A model generated the notes under the pieces. That model saw only the letters and a program-made list of their open reading frames with translations, did no database searches and was not told the DNA's origin. The position numbers were made by a program, and so were the translations under genes. Shown piece after piece: positions 49,965-58,770 of a DNA stretch of 64,000 nucleotides. This stretch comes from Mycobacterium sp. 852014-52450_SCH5900713 (GTDB taxonomy: Bacteria > Actinomycetota > Actinomycetes > Mycobacteriales > Mycobacteriaceae): contig NZ_LZIL01000070.1 in the NCBI RefSeq assembly GCF_001667075.1, forward strand, positions 23,847-87,846, in the 5' to 3' direction. Each line of letters begins with the position of its first letter. The stretch's first letter is position 1.

Positions 49965-51002
49965 ATGGCGCCGTACCGAGTGGTCCAGTGGTCGACCGGC
50001 AACATCGGCAAGCGAGCGCTCGGGGCGCTGTTGGACCGCAGCGACTTCGACGTGGTGGGGGTTCATGCATTCGGTTCGGACAAGGTGGGCCGCGACGCCG
50101 GCGAGCTGGCGGGCCAAGCCTCGGCCGGCGTTGCCGCAACCGATGACGCCGACGCGTTGATCGAACTCCGACCGGATTGCGTGTGCTACATGCCCCGCGC
50201 CATCGACTACGAGCTGGTGACCAGGATGCTGCGCTGTGGCATCAACGTCGTCACGACGGGAGATTTCCTGACCGGCACCCATCACCCGGTCGAACTCCCT
50301 GTCCTCGAAGCGGCGGCGCGGGAGGGACGCGCGACCTTCCTGGGCACGGGATTCGAGCCGGGCTTCATCAACGTGGTCGCCGGCTTCCTCACCGGCGCAT
50401 GCCGAAAGATTCACAGCGTCAAGCTCGTCGAAACATTGGACTGCACCACCTATCCCGTATGGGACGTGTGGAAAGTGCTCGGATTCGGCAAAGTACCCCG
50501 GGAGCCGGTGACGCACATCGACCCGGCGACGCAGCGATACGGCCTCGGCTACTTCGAGACCCTGGACATGATCGCCACCATGCTGGGCGTCGAACTCGAC
50601 TCCAAAGACGCGTTCGTTGAGCCGGCAGTGCTCACCCGCGATCTCAACCTGGGCTGGGTGGACTTCGCCGCGGGCACCGTCGGCGGCCAGCGCCGCACCT
50701 ATCGCGGCCATCTGGGCGGGCGCCCCGTTGTCGAGCTCGCCATCTGCTGGACGATGAGCGACGAAGCGCTCGACCCGCAATGGCCCGACCCCAAGGGCTT
50801 CAGCGTGGTGATCGAAGGCCAGCCGCGCGTCGATGCGAACATCCGGTTCGGTCACCCGGGCGAGGACGTGATGACGGTGTTGATGGACAGCACCGCCGTC
50901 GCGGCGGTCAACGCCATCCCGTTCGTCTGCGACGCCCAACCGGGCGTCATCACCCCGATCGACTTGCCCATCACCGGGTCCCGCGGAGCCGTCACCGTTT
51001 GA
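49965..51002 (+). CDS. Dihydrodipicolinate-reductase-like NAD(P)-binding protein
   Basis: 345 residues. The N-terminus YRVVQWSTGNIGKRALGALLD with ELRPDCVCYMPRA is shared with a large mycobacterial family annotated as DapB-like or 2,4-diaminopentanoate-dehydrogenase-like. The true DapB catalytic stretch is absent, so lysine synthesis is unlikely. ATG at 49965 lies 2 nt after the MBL-fold gene (GTG at 49959 is also possible). Reaction unknown. Confidence 0.8.
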   Translation: MAPYRVVQWSTGNIGKRALGALLDRSDFDVVGVHAFGSDKVGRDAGELAGQASAGVAATDDADALIELRPDCVCYMPRAIDYELVTRMLRCGINVVTTGDFLTGTHHPVELPVLEAAAREGRATFLGTGFEPGFINVVAGFLTGACRKIHSVKLVETLDCTTYPVWDVWKVLGFGKVPREPVTHIDPATQRYGLGYFETLDMIATMLGVELDSKDAFVEPAVLTRDLNLGWVDFAAGTVGGQRRTYRGHLGGRPVVELAICWTMSDEALDPQWPDPKGFSVVIEGQPRVDANIRFGHPGEDVMTVLMDSTAVAAVNAIPFVCDAQPGVITPIDLPITGSRGAVTV

Positions 51003-51012
51003 GTTGCGGCAG

Positions 51013-51867
51013 TCAGGCCGCCCGGCCGCGCCATGTGCGTGGCGAAACGCCGTGGGTCCGGCTGAACAGCCTGCTGAAATAGCCCGCATCGCCAATCCCG
51101 ACCCGCCCGGCGACCTCCGCGATCGGAAGGTCAGTCTGGGCCAGCAACCGACGCGCCTCGGCCATGCGGCGATCGGTGATCCACTCGCCGACGGTGCGCC
51201 CGGTGCGGCGCCGGACCACGGTGGTCAGGTGTCCCGGGGTGATGCCGAGTTCACCTGCCACGTCGCGCAGCGACAACTGCTCGGCGTGCCGCCGGTCGAT
51301 CACGTCGAAAACCCCGGCCAGCAGCGGTTCACCGCTGCGCCGCAGCTCGGCAACCACCGGGCCGGCCAGGCGCGCGAGGTCGATCAACAGCAGGGTCAGA
51401 TGCGCCAGCGCCGCCTGCCGATAACCCTCCTGCCGCGCACCCAATTCCGTTTCGATCGAACGGATCGCGGCGTCCCACGCCCCTCGTCGATCCGCGGGCA
51501 CATCCAGGCGCAGGATCCCACCGGCCTGTCCGTGCAGGAACGGGAACAGCAGGGGGTGCGCCCGCCACGCCGGCCATGGCGATCGCGCGTCCTCGCCTAG
51601 CGCGGCGGGATCGAAGAACACCGCCACGCCGGCGTCGTGAAGCTCCAGCCGTCCGGGCTCGAGCACCCGGCCCGCGGCCGCCACATAGACCAGCCCGGCG
51701 ACGGGAAGGTACCAGAGCGCCGGAAAGTCGTGAATGTGGCGTCCGCGCTCGATGAAATCGTCGGGACCCGACCGCACCACCGACACCGGTGGCGTGTCCG
51801 GATCGGTGCGGTATTCGTAGATCGGCACCCCCGCGCGCCGCCGAACCATCCGAGCAGGTCGCGTCAT
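51013..51867 (-). CDS. AraC-family transcriptional regulator
   Basis: 284 residues: an N-terminal cupin-like sensing domain (IHDFPALWYLPVAGLVYVAAAGRVLEPGRLEL) and a C-terminal double helix-turn-helix (LSLRDVAGELGITPGHLTTVVRRRTGRTVGEWITDRRMAEARRLLAQTDLPIAEVAGRVGIGDAGYFSRLFSRTHGVSPRTWR). It is convergent with the DapB-like gene and divergent from a methyltransferase gene. TATTTT 7 nt before its ATG suggests a leaderless promoter. The ligand and targets are unknown; the divergent methyltransferase is the first candidate target. Confidence 0.9.
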   Translation of the reverse strand: MTRPARMVRRRAGVPIYEYRTDPDTPPVSVVRSGPDDFIERGRHIHDFPALWYLPVAGLVYVAAAGRVLEPGRLELHDAGVAVFFDPAALGEDARSPWPAWRAHPLLFPFLHGQAGGILRLDVPADRRGAWDAAIRSIETELGARQEGYRQAALAHLTLLLIDLARLAGPVVAELRRSGEPLLAGVFDVIDRRHAEQLSLRDVAGELGITPGHLTTVVRRRTGRTVGEWITDRRMAEARRLLAQTDLPIAEVAGRVGIGDAGYFSRLFSRTHGVSPRTWRGRAA

Positions 51868-51932
51868 GTCACCAAAAATAGTCTAACTTTCTCCGAGGAT
51901 CACCCAATTATTCAGCCGTCCATCGATTCACC

Positions 51933-52580
51933 ATGGATTTCGTGACGAAACATCATCCACATGACTACTTGCCCGCCGCCGGCCACGACGCGCTGCTGCC
52001 CTGCTACGACCTGATCTCACGCCTGCTGGGCATCAAACGGGTCCACCAGACCCTCATCGCTCAGGCCGAGCTGGCCGACTGCCATCGCATCCTGGAAATC
52101 GGCTGCGGCACCGGGAATCTCATCCTTCGCGCCAAACGCGACTATGCCCACTTGGAGGCGGTCGGATGTGACCCCGACCCGCGGGCCCTTGACCGGGCGC
52201 GACGAAAGGGGAACGACGTCCGTTTCGAGCACGGCTATGCGGAGCGGCTTCCGTACGCCGACGGCGAATTCGACCGGGTGCTGTCGTCGATGATGCTCCA
52301 CCACATCGACGATCGGGCGAAAACTGCTGCGGCTCAGGAGATTTTCCGCGTGCTGCGGCCCGGCGGCCGGTTGCACCTGGTCGACATCGGCGGCGAGAAG
52401 GCCACCGACCACGGCCTCCTGGCGCGGCTGATCAGGCGCAATCCCCACGCGGCCGCCAACCTGGGCGATGCGATCCCTCGACTGCTGACTGCGGCGGGAT
52501 TTGACTGCACCGAGGTCGCATCGGAGCCGCATCGCGTCCTCGGGCGACTGAACTACTACCGCGCGACCCGCCCCGCCTGA
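51933..52580 (+). CDS. Class I SAM-dependent methyltransferase
   Basis: 215 residues. Motif I ILEIGCGTGNLILRAKRDY, acidic residue in VGCDPDPRALDRAR, post-motif AERLPYADGEFDRVLSSMMLHHID, and VLRPGGRLHLVDIGG are standard. The N-terminal HDYLPAAGHDALLPCYDLISRLLGI resembles small-molecule methylating enzymes. Divergent from the AraC gene across 65 bp of AT-rich DNA, it is a probable target of that regulator. Substrate unknown. Confidence 0.87.
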   Translation: MDFVTKHHPHDYLPAAGHDALLPCYDLISRLLGIKRVHQTLIAQAELADCHRILEIGCGTGNLILRAKRDYAHLEAVGCDPDPRALDRARRKGNDVRFEHGYAERLPYADGEFDRVLSSMMLHHIDDRAKTAAAQEIFRVLRPGGRLHLVDIGGEKATDHGLLARLIRRNPHAAANLGDAIPRLLTAAGFDCTEVASEPHRVLGRLNYYRATRPA

Positions 52581-52728
52581 CGCTGGTCGACAGCGACTTT
52601 CACCGCGCCGCCAGCTGCCGCGCCAGGGCCACCCCCAGCCCTGACGCCGTGCCCGCGATGCGCACCCGATCACTCATCCGTCACGGTTGCCGCGAATCGG
52701 GGGAAGCGTACAGTGGTGGAGGCTTGTT

Positions 52729-52751
52729 ATATTAGCTAAATATTAGCCTAA
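52729..52751. promoter_or_regulatory. Tandem ATATTAGC elements upstream of a methyltransferase gene
   Basis: ATATTAGC occurs at 52729-52736 and 52740-52747, 11 bp apart (one helical turn), making TTAGCTAA and TTAGCCTAA. The AT-rich block also contains TATATT (52728-52733), a possible -10. It lies 22-45 bp before the ATG at 52774. Confidence 0.4.
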
Positions 52752-52773
52752 CTACTTCTGAATAGGGGCGAAC

Positions 52774-53724
52774 ATGAGTTCCACCAGGTATGAGGGCGAC
52801 ACCTGGGACCTGGCGTCCAGCGTCGGGGTGACCGCGACGATGGTCGCGGCCGCGCGCGCCGTCGCCACCCGCGCCGACCGTCCGCTGATCAACGACCCGT
52901 TCGCCGAGCCGTTGGTGCGGGCCGTGGGCGTCGACCTCCTCACCCGGCTGGCGACCGGCGAGGTGAACCCGGACGAGCTGAACGACGCGCACGACGGCGC
53001 GACCGGATCCACCGGCGCGATGTCCCGGATGGCCGACAACATGGCCGTGCGCACGAAGTTCTTCGACGAGTTCTTTCTGGATGCGACGCGTGCGGGCATC
53101 AAGCAGGCGGTGATCCTGGCCTCGGGGCTGGATGCCCGCGCCTACCGGCTGGCGTGGCCCGCCGGGACCGTCGTCTACGAGGTAGACCAGCCGCAGGTGA
53201 TCGACTTCAAGTCGCGCACGCTGGCCGAGCTGGGCGCCGCGCCCACCGCCGACCGGCGCGTGGTGGCCGTCGACCTGCGCGACGACTGGCCAGCCGCCTT
53301 GCGCGCCGCCGGATTCGACCCGGCCCAGCCGACCGCCTGGAGCGCCGAGGGCCTGCTGGGCTACCTGCCGCCGGAGGCGCAGGACCGCCTGCTGGACACC
53401 ATCACCGAACTCAGCGCCCGGGGCAGCCGAGTGGCGGTCGAAAGTGCGCCCAACCCCGAGCCCGGGGACGAGGAGAAACTCAAGGAGCGCATGCAGCACA
53501 TCTCCGAACGCTGGCGGGCGCACGGTTTCGACCTGGCCATGGCGGGGCTCGTGTACTTCGGGGACCGCAACGAGGCCGCCCCCTACCTCGGCGAGCGCGG
53601 TTGGTCGCTGAACGGCGCCAGCATCCGGGAGCTGTTCTCGGCCAACGGGCTTCCACCGCTCGAGGACGACGACATCCGCATGGGCGAGATGCTTTACGTA
53701 AGCGGCACACTGGACAAGAAATAG
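52774..53724 (+). CDS. Mycobacterial SAM-dependent methyltransferase (TIGR00027/LCMT-like), first of three
   Basis: 316 residues with the full family pattern: DTWDLASSVGVTATMVAAARAVAT, NDPFAEPLVRAVGVDLL, ASGLDARAYRLAWP, VYEVDQPQVIDFK and SAEGLLGYLPPEAQDRLLDTI. It is similar along its length to the two following genes and to the one beside secY. By position it corresponds to the Rv0725c-Rv0726c group. The substrate is unknown; a carboxyl or hydroxyl on a lipid or polyketide is plausible. Confidence 0.9.
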   Translation: MSSTRYEGDTWDLASSVGVTATMVAAARAVATRADRPLINDPFAEPLVRAVGVDLLTRLATGEVNPDELNDAHDGATGSTGAMSRMADNMAVRTKFFDEFFLDATRAGIKQAVILASGLDARAYRLAWPAGTVVYEVDQPQVIDFKSRTLAELGAAPTADRRVVAVDLRDDWPAALRAAGFDPAQPTAWSAEGLLGYLPPEAQDRLLDTITELSARGSRVAVESAPNPEPGDEEKLKERMQHISERWRAHGFDLAMAGLVYFGDRNEAAPYLGERGWSLNGASIRELFSANGLPPLEDDDIRMGEMLYVSGTLDKK

Positions 53725-53734
53725 GAGTCTTTGC

Positions 53735-54649
53735 ATGACTATGGAATCGGGACGTACGGAAGGCGACAGCTGGGGACCCGGGTCCAGCGTCGGGGCGACG
53801 GCCACCATGGTCGCCGCCTCCCGCGCGGTGGCGTCGCAGGGACCCGACGCGTTACTCGACGATCCGCTCGCCGAACCGCTGGTCCGCGCCGTCGGCCTGG
53901 AGCCCTTCATCCGCATCGTCGAAGGACAGGTCGATTTCGAGGACGATCCGCTGTTCAATCGCAAGGCCCGGGCGGAGCAGATCACGGTTCGCACCCGGTT
54001 TTTCGACGACTTCTTCATCGGTGCCACCAAAGCTGGTGTGCGGCAGGCGGTGATCCTGGCGTCCGGCCTGGACACCCGCGCCTACCGCTTGCCGTGGCCG
54101 GCGGGCACCGTCGTCTACGAGATCGACCAGCCGCAGGTCATCGCGTTCAAGACCGACACGCTGGCCGGGCTCGGCGCCGCCCCGACAGCCGAGCGCCGCG
54201 CGATCGCCGTCGACCTGCGTGACGACTGGCCGGCGGCGTTGCGCGACGGCGGATTCGACGTGACGCAGCCCACCGCGTGGAGCGCGGAAGGGCTGCTGCC
54301 GTACCTGCCGCCGGAGGCGCAGGACCGGTTGTTCGACAACATCACCGCGCTCAGCGCGCCGGGCAGCCGGGTGGCCACCGAACACGTGCCCGACCCCAAC
54401 GTCTTCTCCGACGAGCGATTGCAGCGCATCAGCGAACGGTGGCAGCGCTTCGGCTTCAACCTCAACGCGGCCGACCTGTTCTACCGGGGCGAACGCAACG
54501 TCGTCGTCGACTACCTGAAAACCCACGGCTGGCGGGTGGAGACACACCCGGCCCGGGAATTGTACGCGCAGAACGGCTTTGAATTTCCCGAGGACGAGAT
54601 GTCGGCCACGTTCGGCGAGTTGAGCTACGTCGCCGCGACGCTGGCGTAG
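53735..54649 (+). CDS. Mycobacterial SAM-dependent methyltransferase (TIGR00027/LCMT-like), second of three
   Basis: 304 residues: SSVGATATMVAASRAVASQ, DDPLAEPLVRAVGLEPF, ASGLDTRAYRLPWP, VYEIDQPQVIAFK, SAEGLLPYLPPEAQDRLFDNI. It starts 10 nt after the preceding gene with an AGGAG ribosome-binding site, so the two share a transcript. The paralogues differ mainly in the N-terminal 40-80 region and the C-terminal third, where substrate contacts are likely. Confidence 0.9.
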   Translation: MTMESGRTEGDSWGPGSSVGATATMVAASRAVASQGPDALLDDPLAEPLVRAVGLEPFIRIVEGQVDFEDDPLFNRKARAEQITVRTRFFDDFFIGATKAGVRQAVILASGLDTRAYRLPWPAGTVVYEIDQPQVIAFKTDTLAGLGAAPTAERRAIAVDLRDDWPAALRDGGFDVTQPTAWSAEGLLPYLPPEAQDRLFDNITALSAPGSRVATEHVPDPNVFSDERLQRISERWQRFGFNLNAADLFYRGERNVVVDYLKTHGWRVETHPARELYAQNGFEFPEDEMSATFGELSYVAATLA

Positions 54650-54658
54650 CGGGTTGGC

Positions 54659-54664
54659 TAAGGT
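54659..54664 (+). promoter_or_regulatory. Putative -10 box (TAAGGT) of a leaderless promoter for the third methyltransferase
   Basis: TAAGGT lies 7 nt before the ATG at 54672 and just after the stop of the preceding gene. No ribosome-binding site is visible before that ATG. The third gene may thus be expressed separately from the first two. Confidence 0.42.
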
Positions 54665-54671
54665 CTCCCCC

Positions 54672-55586
54672 ATGTCACGCGCTCACGACGACGAGTGGGA
54701 TCTGGCGTCCAGTGTGGGCGCGACCGCGACCATGGTGGCCGCCGGGCGCGCCATGGCGACGAAGGATCCCCGCGGCCTGATCCACGACCCGTTCGCCGAG
54801 CCGCTGGTGCGCGCGGTCGGGGTCGACTTCTTCACTAAGATGATGGACGGCGAGCTCGACCTCGACGCGATCGAGAATGCGTCGCAGGTGCGCATGCAGG
54901 CGATGGTCGACGGAATGGCCGTGCGCACCAAGTATTTCGACGACTACTTCGTCAACGCCACCGGCGGCGGAATCCGGCAGGTGGTCATCCTCGCATCGGG
55001 GTTGGACGCGCGCGCCTACCGGCTGCCGTGGCCGGCCGGCACGGTGGTCTACGAGATTGACCAGCCCCGCGTCATCGAATTCAAGACGGGCACGTTGGCC
55101 GGCATCGGCGCCGAACCGACCGCGACGCGGCGCACCGTGCCGATCGACCTGCGCGCCGACTGGCCGGCCGCCCTGAAGGCGTCCGGCTTCGATCCGACGG
55201 CGCCAACCGCCTGGCTGGCCGAGGGTTTGCTGATCTACCTGCCGCCGGAAGCCCAGGACCGGCTGTTCGACAACATCACCGCGCTCAGCGCGCCCGGGAG
55301 CACGATCGCCACCGAATTCGTACCCGGCATCATCGATTTCGATGCCGACAGGGTGCGGGAGATGTCCGGTTCCTTCCGCGACCACGGCGTGGACATCGAC
55401 ATGGCGTCGCTGGTCTACGCCGGCGAACGCAACCACGTCCTGGACTATCTGCGGTCCAAGCGGTGGGACGTCGAGGGCACCACCCGCACGGAACTGTTCC
55501 GCCGCCAGGGTATAGAGGCGCCGCCCCCGCAAAACGACGACCCGCTCGGTGAGATCATCTTCATCAGCGGCAATCTCACCGGCTAG
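54672..55586 (+). CDS. Mycobacterial SAM-dependent methyltransferase (TIGR00027/LCMT-like), third of three
   Basis: 304 residues from ATG at 54672 (MSRAHDDEWDLASSVGATATMVAAG); the TTG at 54654 would add six residues and is less likely. The family blocks HDPFAEPLVRAVGVDFF, ASGLDARAYRLPWP, VYEIDQPRVIEFK and AEGLLIYLPPEAQDRLFDNI are present. In the last, Leu replaces the usual Ser before AEG (AWLAEG for AWSAEG). It is convergent with sppA, 4 nt apart. Confidence 0.9.
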   Translation: MSRAHDDEWDLASSVGATATMVAAGRAMATKDPRGLIHDPFAEPLVRAVGVDFFTKMMDGELDLDAIENASQVRMQAMVDGMAVRTKYFDDYFVNATGGGIRQVVILASGLDARAYRLPWPAGTVVYEIDQPRVIEFKTGTLAGIGAEPTATRRTVPIDLRADWPAALKASGFDPTAPTAWLAEGLLIYLPPEAQDRLFDNITALSAPGSTIATEFVPGIIDFDADRVREMSGSFRDHGVDIDMASLVYAGERNHVLDYLRSKRWDVEGTTRTELFRRQGIEAPPPQNDDPLGEIIFISGNLTG

Positions 55587-55590
55587 CTTC

Positions 55591-57363
55591 CTAGAACCGC
55601 GACGGGCCCGGCCACAGCACGCTGGCGCCGCTCAGCGTCTGCTCGACGTTGTCGAGGACGCCGGTGACCGTGCGGCCCAGCAGGGCGGCCAGCGCGTCCG
55701 GCAGCGATGCGGCGGCGGGTTGCGACGAGGCGCGCGGCCGCACCATGTCCAGCAGCGACGAGCCCGGATAACTGACGATGCGGACGTCGCTGTCCTCGTC
55801 GAGGCCGGCCAGGACTTTGGCCCGGCGCACGGCGGTGCGGAACCCGCCGAGTTCGTCGACCAGGCCGCGGTCCAGCGCGTCGGCGCCGGTCCAAATCCGT
55901 CCCTGCGCAACACGATCGACCGCCTCGGCGGTCAGGTTGCGAGCTTCGGCGACCCGCTGCACGAAGTCGGCGTAGAACAGGTCCGCCTCGGCTTCGCGAT
56001 GCGCCTGCTGCTCCGGCGTGAACGGTGCGTCGATCGACCAGGCGTCGGCATTGGCGTTGGTGCGCACGGTATCCGACCCGACGCCCAACCGTTCCAACAG
56101 ATCGCGGATCACCAGCTTGCCGGTGATCACACCGATCGAACCGGTGACCGTCGCCGGGCTGGCGATGATCGCGTCGGCCCCCATCGAGACGTAGTAACCG
56201 CCGGAGGCGGCGACCGCGCCCATCGAGGCGACCACCGGCTTGCCCCGCTTGCGGGCGCGGGTCACTTCGCGCCAGATGCTCTCCGACGCGGTGATCGTGC
56301 CGCCGGGGCTGTTCACCCGCAGCACGATCGCGGACACCGAGTCGTCGGCGCCGGCCTCCCGTAGCGCCGCCCCGATGGTGTCGCCGCCGGCGGTGGCCGT
56401 GCCCAGCGGCAGGAACTGCGGCCCACCGCGTCCGTCGACGATCATGCCGTCGACCGTGATGACGGCCAGGGTCGGCTTGGGCCGGCGGCCGGGAACCGGT
56501 GGCTTGGGTGGGGCCAGCCGGGAGCGGGCCGCACCGGCATAGCGCGTCAAGTACAGCCGCGGCGGGGCGGCGTCATCCGAAACATCCTCAACCCCAACCA
56601 GTTCCGCTATGCGGGCGTAGGCTTCGTCGCGAAATCCGATCCGGTCGAGCAGCCCGGCGGCCACGGCGTCGTCACGCAACAGCGGCGCGCGATCGGCCAG
56701 CGCGTCGAGCGCGCCGGGGTCGAGCTTGCGCGATTCGGCGATCGCCTGCCACGCCTGCTGCTGCAGGCTTTCCAGCATCCGGGTGACGGCCTCGCGGTGG
56801 GCCGTGGTGAAGCCGTGTTCGGTGAAACGGTTTGCCGCCGACTTGTATTGGCCGCGCGCGACGAATTGGGGTTCGATCCCCGCCTTGTCGAACGCGTCGC
56901 GCAGGAAGGTGGCGTTGCTCGCGAAGCCGATCAGCCCGACGCTTCCCGACGGCTGCATCCAGACCTCGCCGAACGCCGAAGCCAGGTAGTAGGACAGCGT
57001 GCCCGGATAGGTTTCCGCCCAGGCCAGCGACGGCTTGGCGGCGGTGAACGCGGCGATCGCCTCGCGCAGCTCCTGCACCGCCGCCGGTGGTGAGGCCGTA
57101 AGTTGCACGCGGGCGATCAGCCCGGCGACCCGCGGATCCTCGGCCGCGCGGTGGATGGCGGCGACGGCGTCGCGCAGCGCCATCGGCCTGCCACCGGTGA
57201 AGATCGCGAGCGGGTCGAAACCCGTGGCCTCCGGCGGCGCCGATCGCAGGTCGAGCTCGAGGACACAGCCATTGGGTACGCCGTGGTGGCGGGCGGTATC
57301 TACTCGTACGGCCAACGCGCGGACGTCGTCGACCCCGGGCATCGAGGGCAGGAAGGCGAACAT
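55591..57363 (-). CDS. sppA: Signal peptide peptidase SppA (67K-type serine protease)
   Basis: 590 residues from ATG at 57363. The long (tandem-domain) form of SppA places the Lys in the N-terminal half and the Ser in the C-terminal half. Here they are Lys174 (RGQYKSAANRF) and Ser387 (GAVAASGGYYVSMGAD), with spacing similar to E. coli. It degrades cleaved signal peptides or membrane protein fragments. No strong N-terminal anchor is visible. It corresponds to Rv0724. TACGCT, 6 nt upstream, predicts a leaderless mRNA. Confidence 0.93.
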   Translation of the reverse strand: MFAFLPSMPGVDDVRALAVRVDTARHHGVPNGCVLELDLRSAPPEATGFDPLAIFTGGRPMALRDAVAAIHRAAEDPRVAGLIARVQLTASPPAAVQELREAIAAFTAAKPSLAWAETYPGTLSYYLASAFGEVWMQPSGSVGLIGFASNATFLRDAFDKAGIEPQFVARGQYKSAANRFTEHGFTTAHREAVTRMLESLQQQAWQAIAESRKLDPGALDALADRAPLLRDDAVAAGLLDRIGFRDEAYARIAELVGVEDVSDDAAPPRLYLTRYAGAARSRLAPPKPPVPGRRPKPTLAVITVDGMIVDGRGGPQFLPLGTATAGGDTIGAALREAGADDSVSAIVLRVNSPGGTITASESIWREVTRARKRGKPVVASMGAVAASGGYYVSMGADAIIASPATVTGSIGVITGKLVIRDLLERLGVGSDTVRTNANADAWSIDAPFTPEQQAHREAEADLFYADFVQRVAEARNLTAEAVDRVAQGRIWTGADALDRGLVDELGGFRTAVRRAKVLAGLDEDSDVRIVSYPGSSLLDMVRPRASSQPAAASLPDALAALLGRTVTGVLDNVEQTLSGASVLWPGPSRF

Positions 57364-57369
57364 GTTTGC

Positions 57370-57396
57370 AGCGTACCGACACCGCCGCCGTACGGT
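57370..57396. promoter_or_regulatory. Back-to-back leaderless promoters of sppA and the luciferase-like gene
   Basis: Minus strand: TACGCT (57375-57370), 6 nt, ATG 57363. Plus strand: TACGGT (57391-57396), 6 nt, GTG 57403. The two -10 boxes are 15 bp apart, so the polymerase footprints overlap and the two genes cannot be initiated at the same time from the same DNA. Confidence 0.5.
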
Positions 57397-57402
57397 GGTG
57401 GG

Positions 57403-58329
57403 GTGAGGTTCTCGATCGCCATCCCCCAACTCGACTACGACCGGTTCGACGCCGAAGGGCTGCGCGCTTACCTGCTTCGGGCCGAGGAGCTCGGGTTCGA
57501 GGGGGGTTGGGTGCTCGAGCAGATCATCGGGGACGCACCGCTGCTGGCACCGCTGGAGCTGCTGGCCTACTGCGCGGCCTGCACCGAGCGGCTGCGCCTG
57601 GGGGTCGCCGTGCTGGTGACGTCATTGCACGATCCGCTGCAGCTGGCCTCCTCCGTCACCGCGGTCGACCGGCTCAGCCACGGCCGGCTGGACGTCGGCG
57701 TCGGGACGGGCGGCGGCTTCCGCAGGTTCGCCGCGTTCGGCGTCGAAAAGGATACGTACATCTCGTATTTCACCGAGGGCCTCAAGCTGATGAAGGCCGC
57801 CTGGTCCGACGAACCCCGGGTTACCTTCCATGGCCGGTTCCGCGACGTCGACGACGTGCCGATCCAGCCAAAGCCGGTACAGCGGCCGCACCCACCCATC
57901 TGGTTCGGCGGGCTGGCCCCGAAGGCACTGGCCAGGGCGGTGCGCCATGGCGACTCCTTCCTGGGCGCCGGTTCGTCGACCACCCAGGCCTTCGCCGGGG
58001 CCGTGACCGTGGTGCGTCGTGAACTCGACGAACAGCAAAGGGACCCAGCCCATTTCACCGTCGGCAAACGCGTGTACCTAATGGTCGACGACGATGCGAC
58101 GCGGGCCCGCGAGCGCGTGCTGGCCGGCCTGCGGCGAATCTACGGCAAGATGCCCGGCGTCGAAGACGTTCCGGTGTCGGGCACGCCCGACGACGTGGCA
58201 CGGGGGCTGCGCGAGGTGATCGACGCCGGGGCCGAATACCTGCTGCTCAATCCCGTCGGCGTCGATGTTCCAGAGAACCGGGAGCAGATGGAACGCCTTG
58301 CCGCGGAAGTCATTCCGCTGCTGGGCTGA
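57403..58329 (+). CDS. Luciferase-like (F420/flavin) oxidoreductase
   Basis: 308 residues from GTG at 57403. Family features: GFEGGWVLEQIIGDAPLLAPLELLAYCAACTERLRLGVAVLVTSLHDPLQLASSVTAVDRLSHGRLDVGVGTGG, and HPPIWFGGLAPKALARAVRHGDSFLGAGSS. It is more typical of the main LLM class (SHGRLDVGVG motif) than the 13-15 kb pair. The stop abuts the rplO stop. Substrate unknown. Confidence 0.87.
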   Translation: MRFSIAIPQLDYDRFDAEGLRAYLLRAEELGFEGGWVLEQIIGDAPLLAPLELLAYCAACTERLRLGVAVLVTSLHDPLQLASSVTAVDRLSHGRLDVGVGTGGGFRRFAAFGVEKDTYISYFTEGLKLMKAAWSDEPRVTFHGRFRDVDDVPIQPKPVQRPHPPIWFGGLAPKALARAVRHGDSFLGAGSSTTQAFAGAVTVVRRELDEQQRDPAHFTVGKRVYLMVDDDATRARERVLAGLRRIYGKMPGVEDVPVSGTPDDVARGLREVIDAGAEYLLLNPVGVDVPENREQMERLAAEVIPLLG

Positions 58330-58770
58330 CTACAGCTCGGTCGCCGAGCCGCCCGCGGCGGTGATCTTCTCGCGGGCGCTGCCGCTGAACTTGTGCGCGG
58401 AGACCTCGAGCTTGACGGTCAGCTTGCCGTCGCCGAGGACCTTGACCAACGCGTTTTTGCGGACCGCGCCCTTGGCCACCAGCTCGTCGACACCGATGGA
58501 ACCGCCCTGGGGGAACAGCCGATTGAGGTCGCCGACGTTGACGACCTCGTATTCGGTGCGGAATCGGTTGCGGAAGCCCTTGAGCTTGGGCAGCCGCATG
58601 TGAATCGGCATCTGGCCGCCCTCGAAGGTGGCCGGCACGTTCTTGCGGGCCTTGGTGCCCTTGGTGCCGCGGCCCGCGGTCTTGCCCTTCGAGCCCTCAC
58701 CGCGACCGACGCGGGTGCGGGCGGTCTTCGACCCGGGCGCGGGCTTCAGGTCGTGCAGCTTGATCGTCAT
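58330..58770 (-). CDS. rplO: 50S ribosomal protein L15
   Basis: 146 residues, starting MTIKLHDLKPAPGSKTARTRVGRGEGSKGKTAGRGTKG, typical of L15. It overlaps rpmD by 4 nt. In most bacteria secY follows rplO; here sppA, methyltransferase and sugar genes intervene, as in M. tuberculosis (Rv0723). It is the last gene of this minus-strand ribosomal block. Confidence 0.98.
   Translation of the reverse strand: MTIKLHDLKPAPGSKTARTRVGRGEGSKGKTAGRGTKGTKARKNVPATFEGGQMPIHMRLPKLKGFRNRFRTEYEVVNVGDLNRLFPQGGSIGVDELVAKGAVRKNALVKVLGDGKLTVKLEVSAHKFSGSAREKITAAGGSATEL

Noticed and set aside
49965..51002. Assignment as lysine-pathway DapB.
   Set aside because: It is about 100 residues longer than DapB and the DapB catalytic stretch was not found; it matches a separate mycobacterial family instead.
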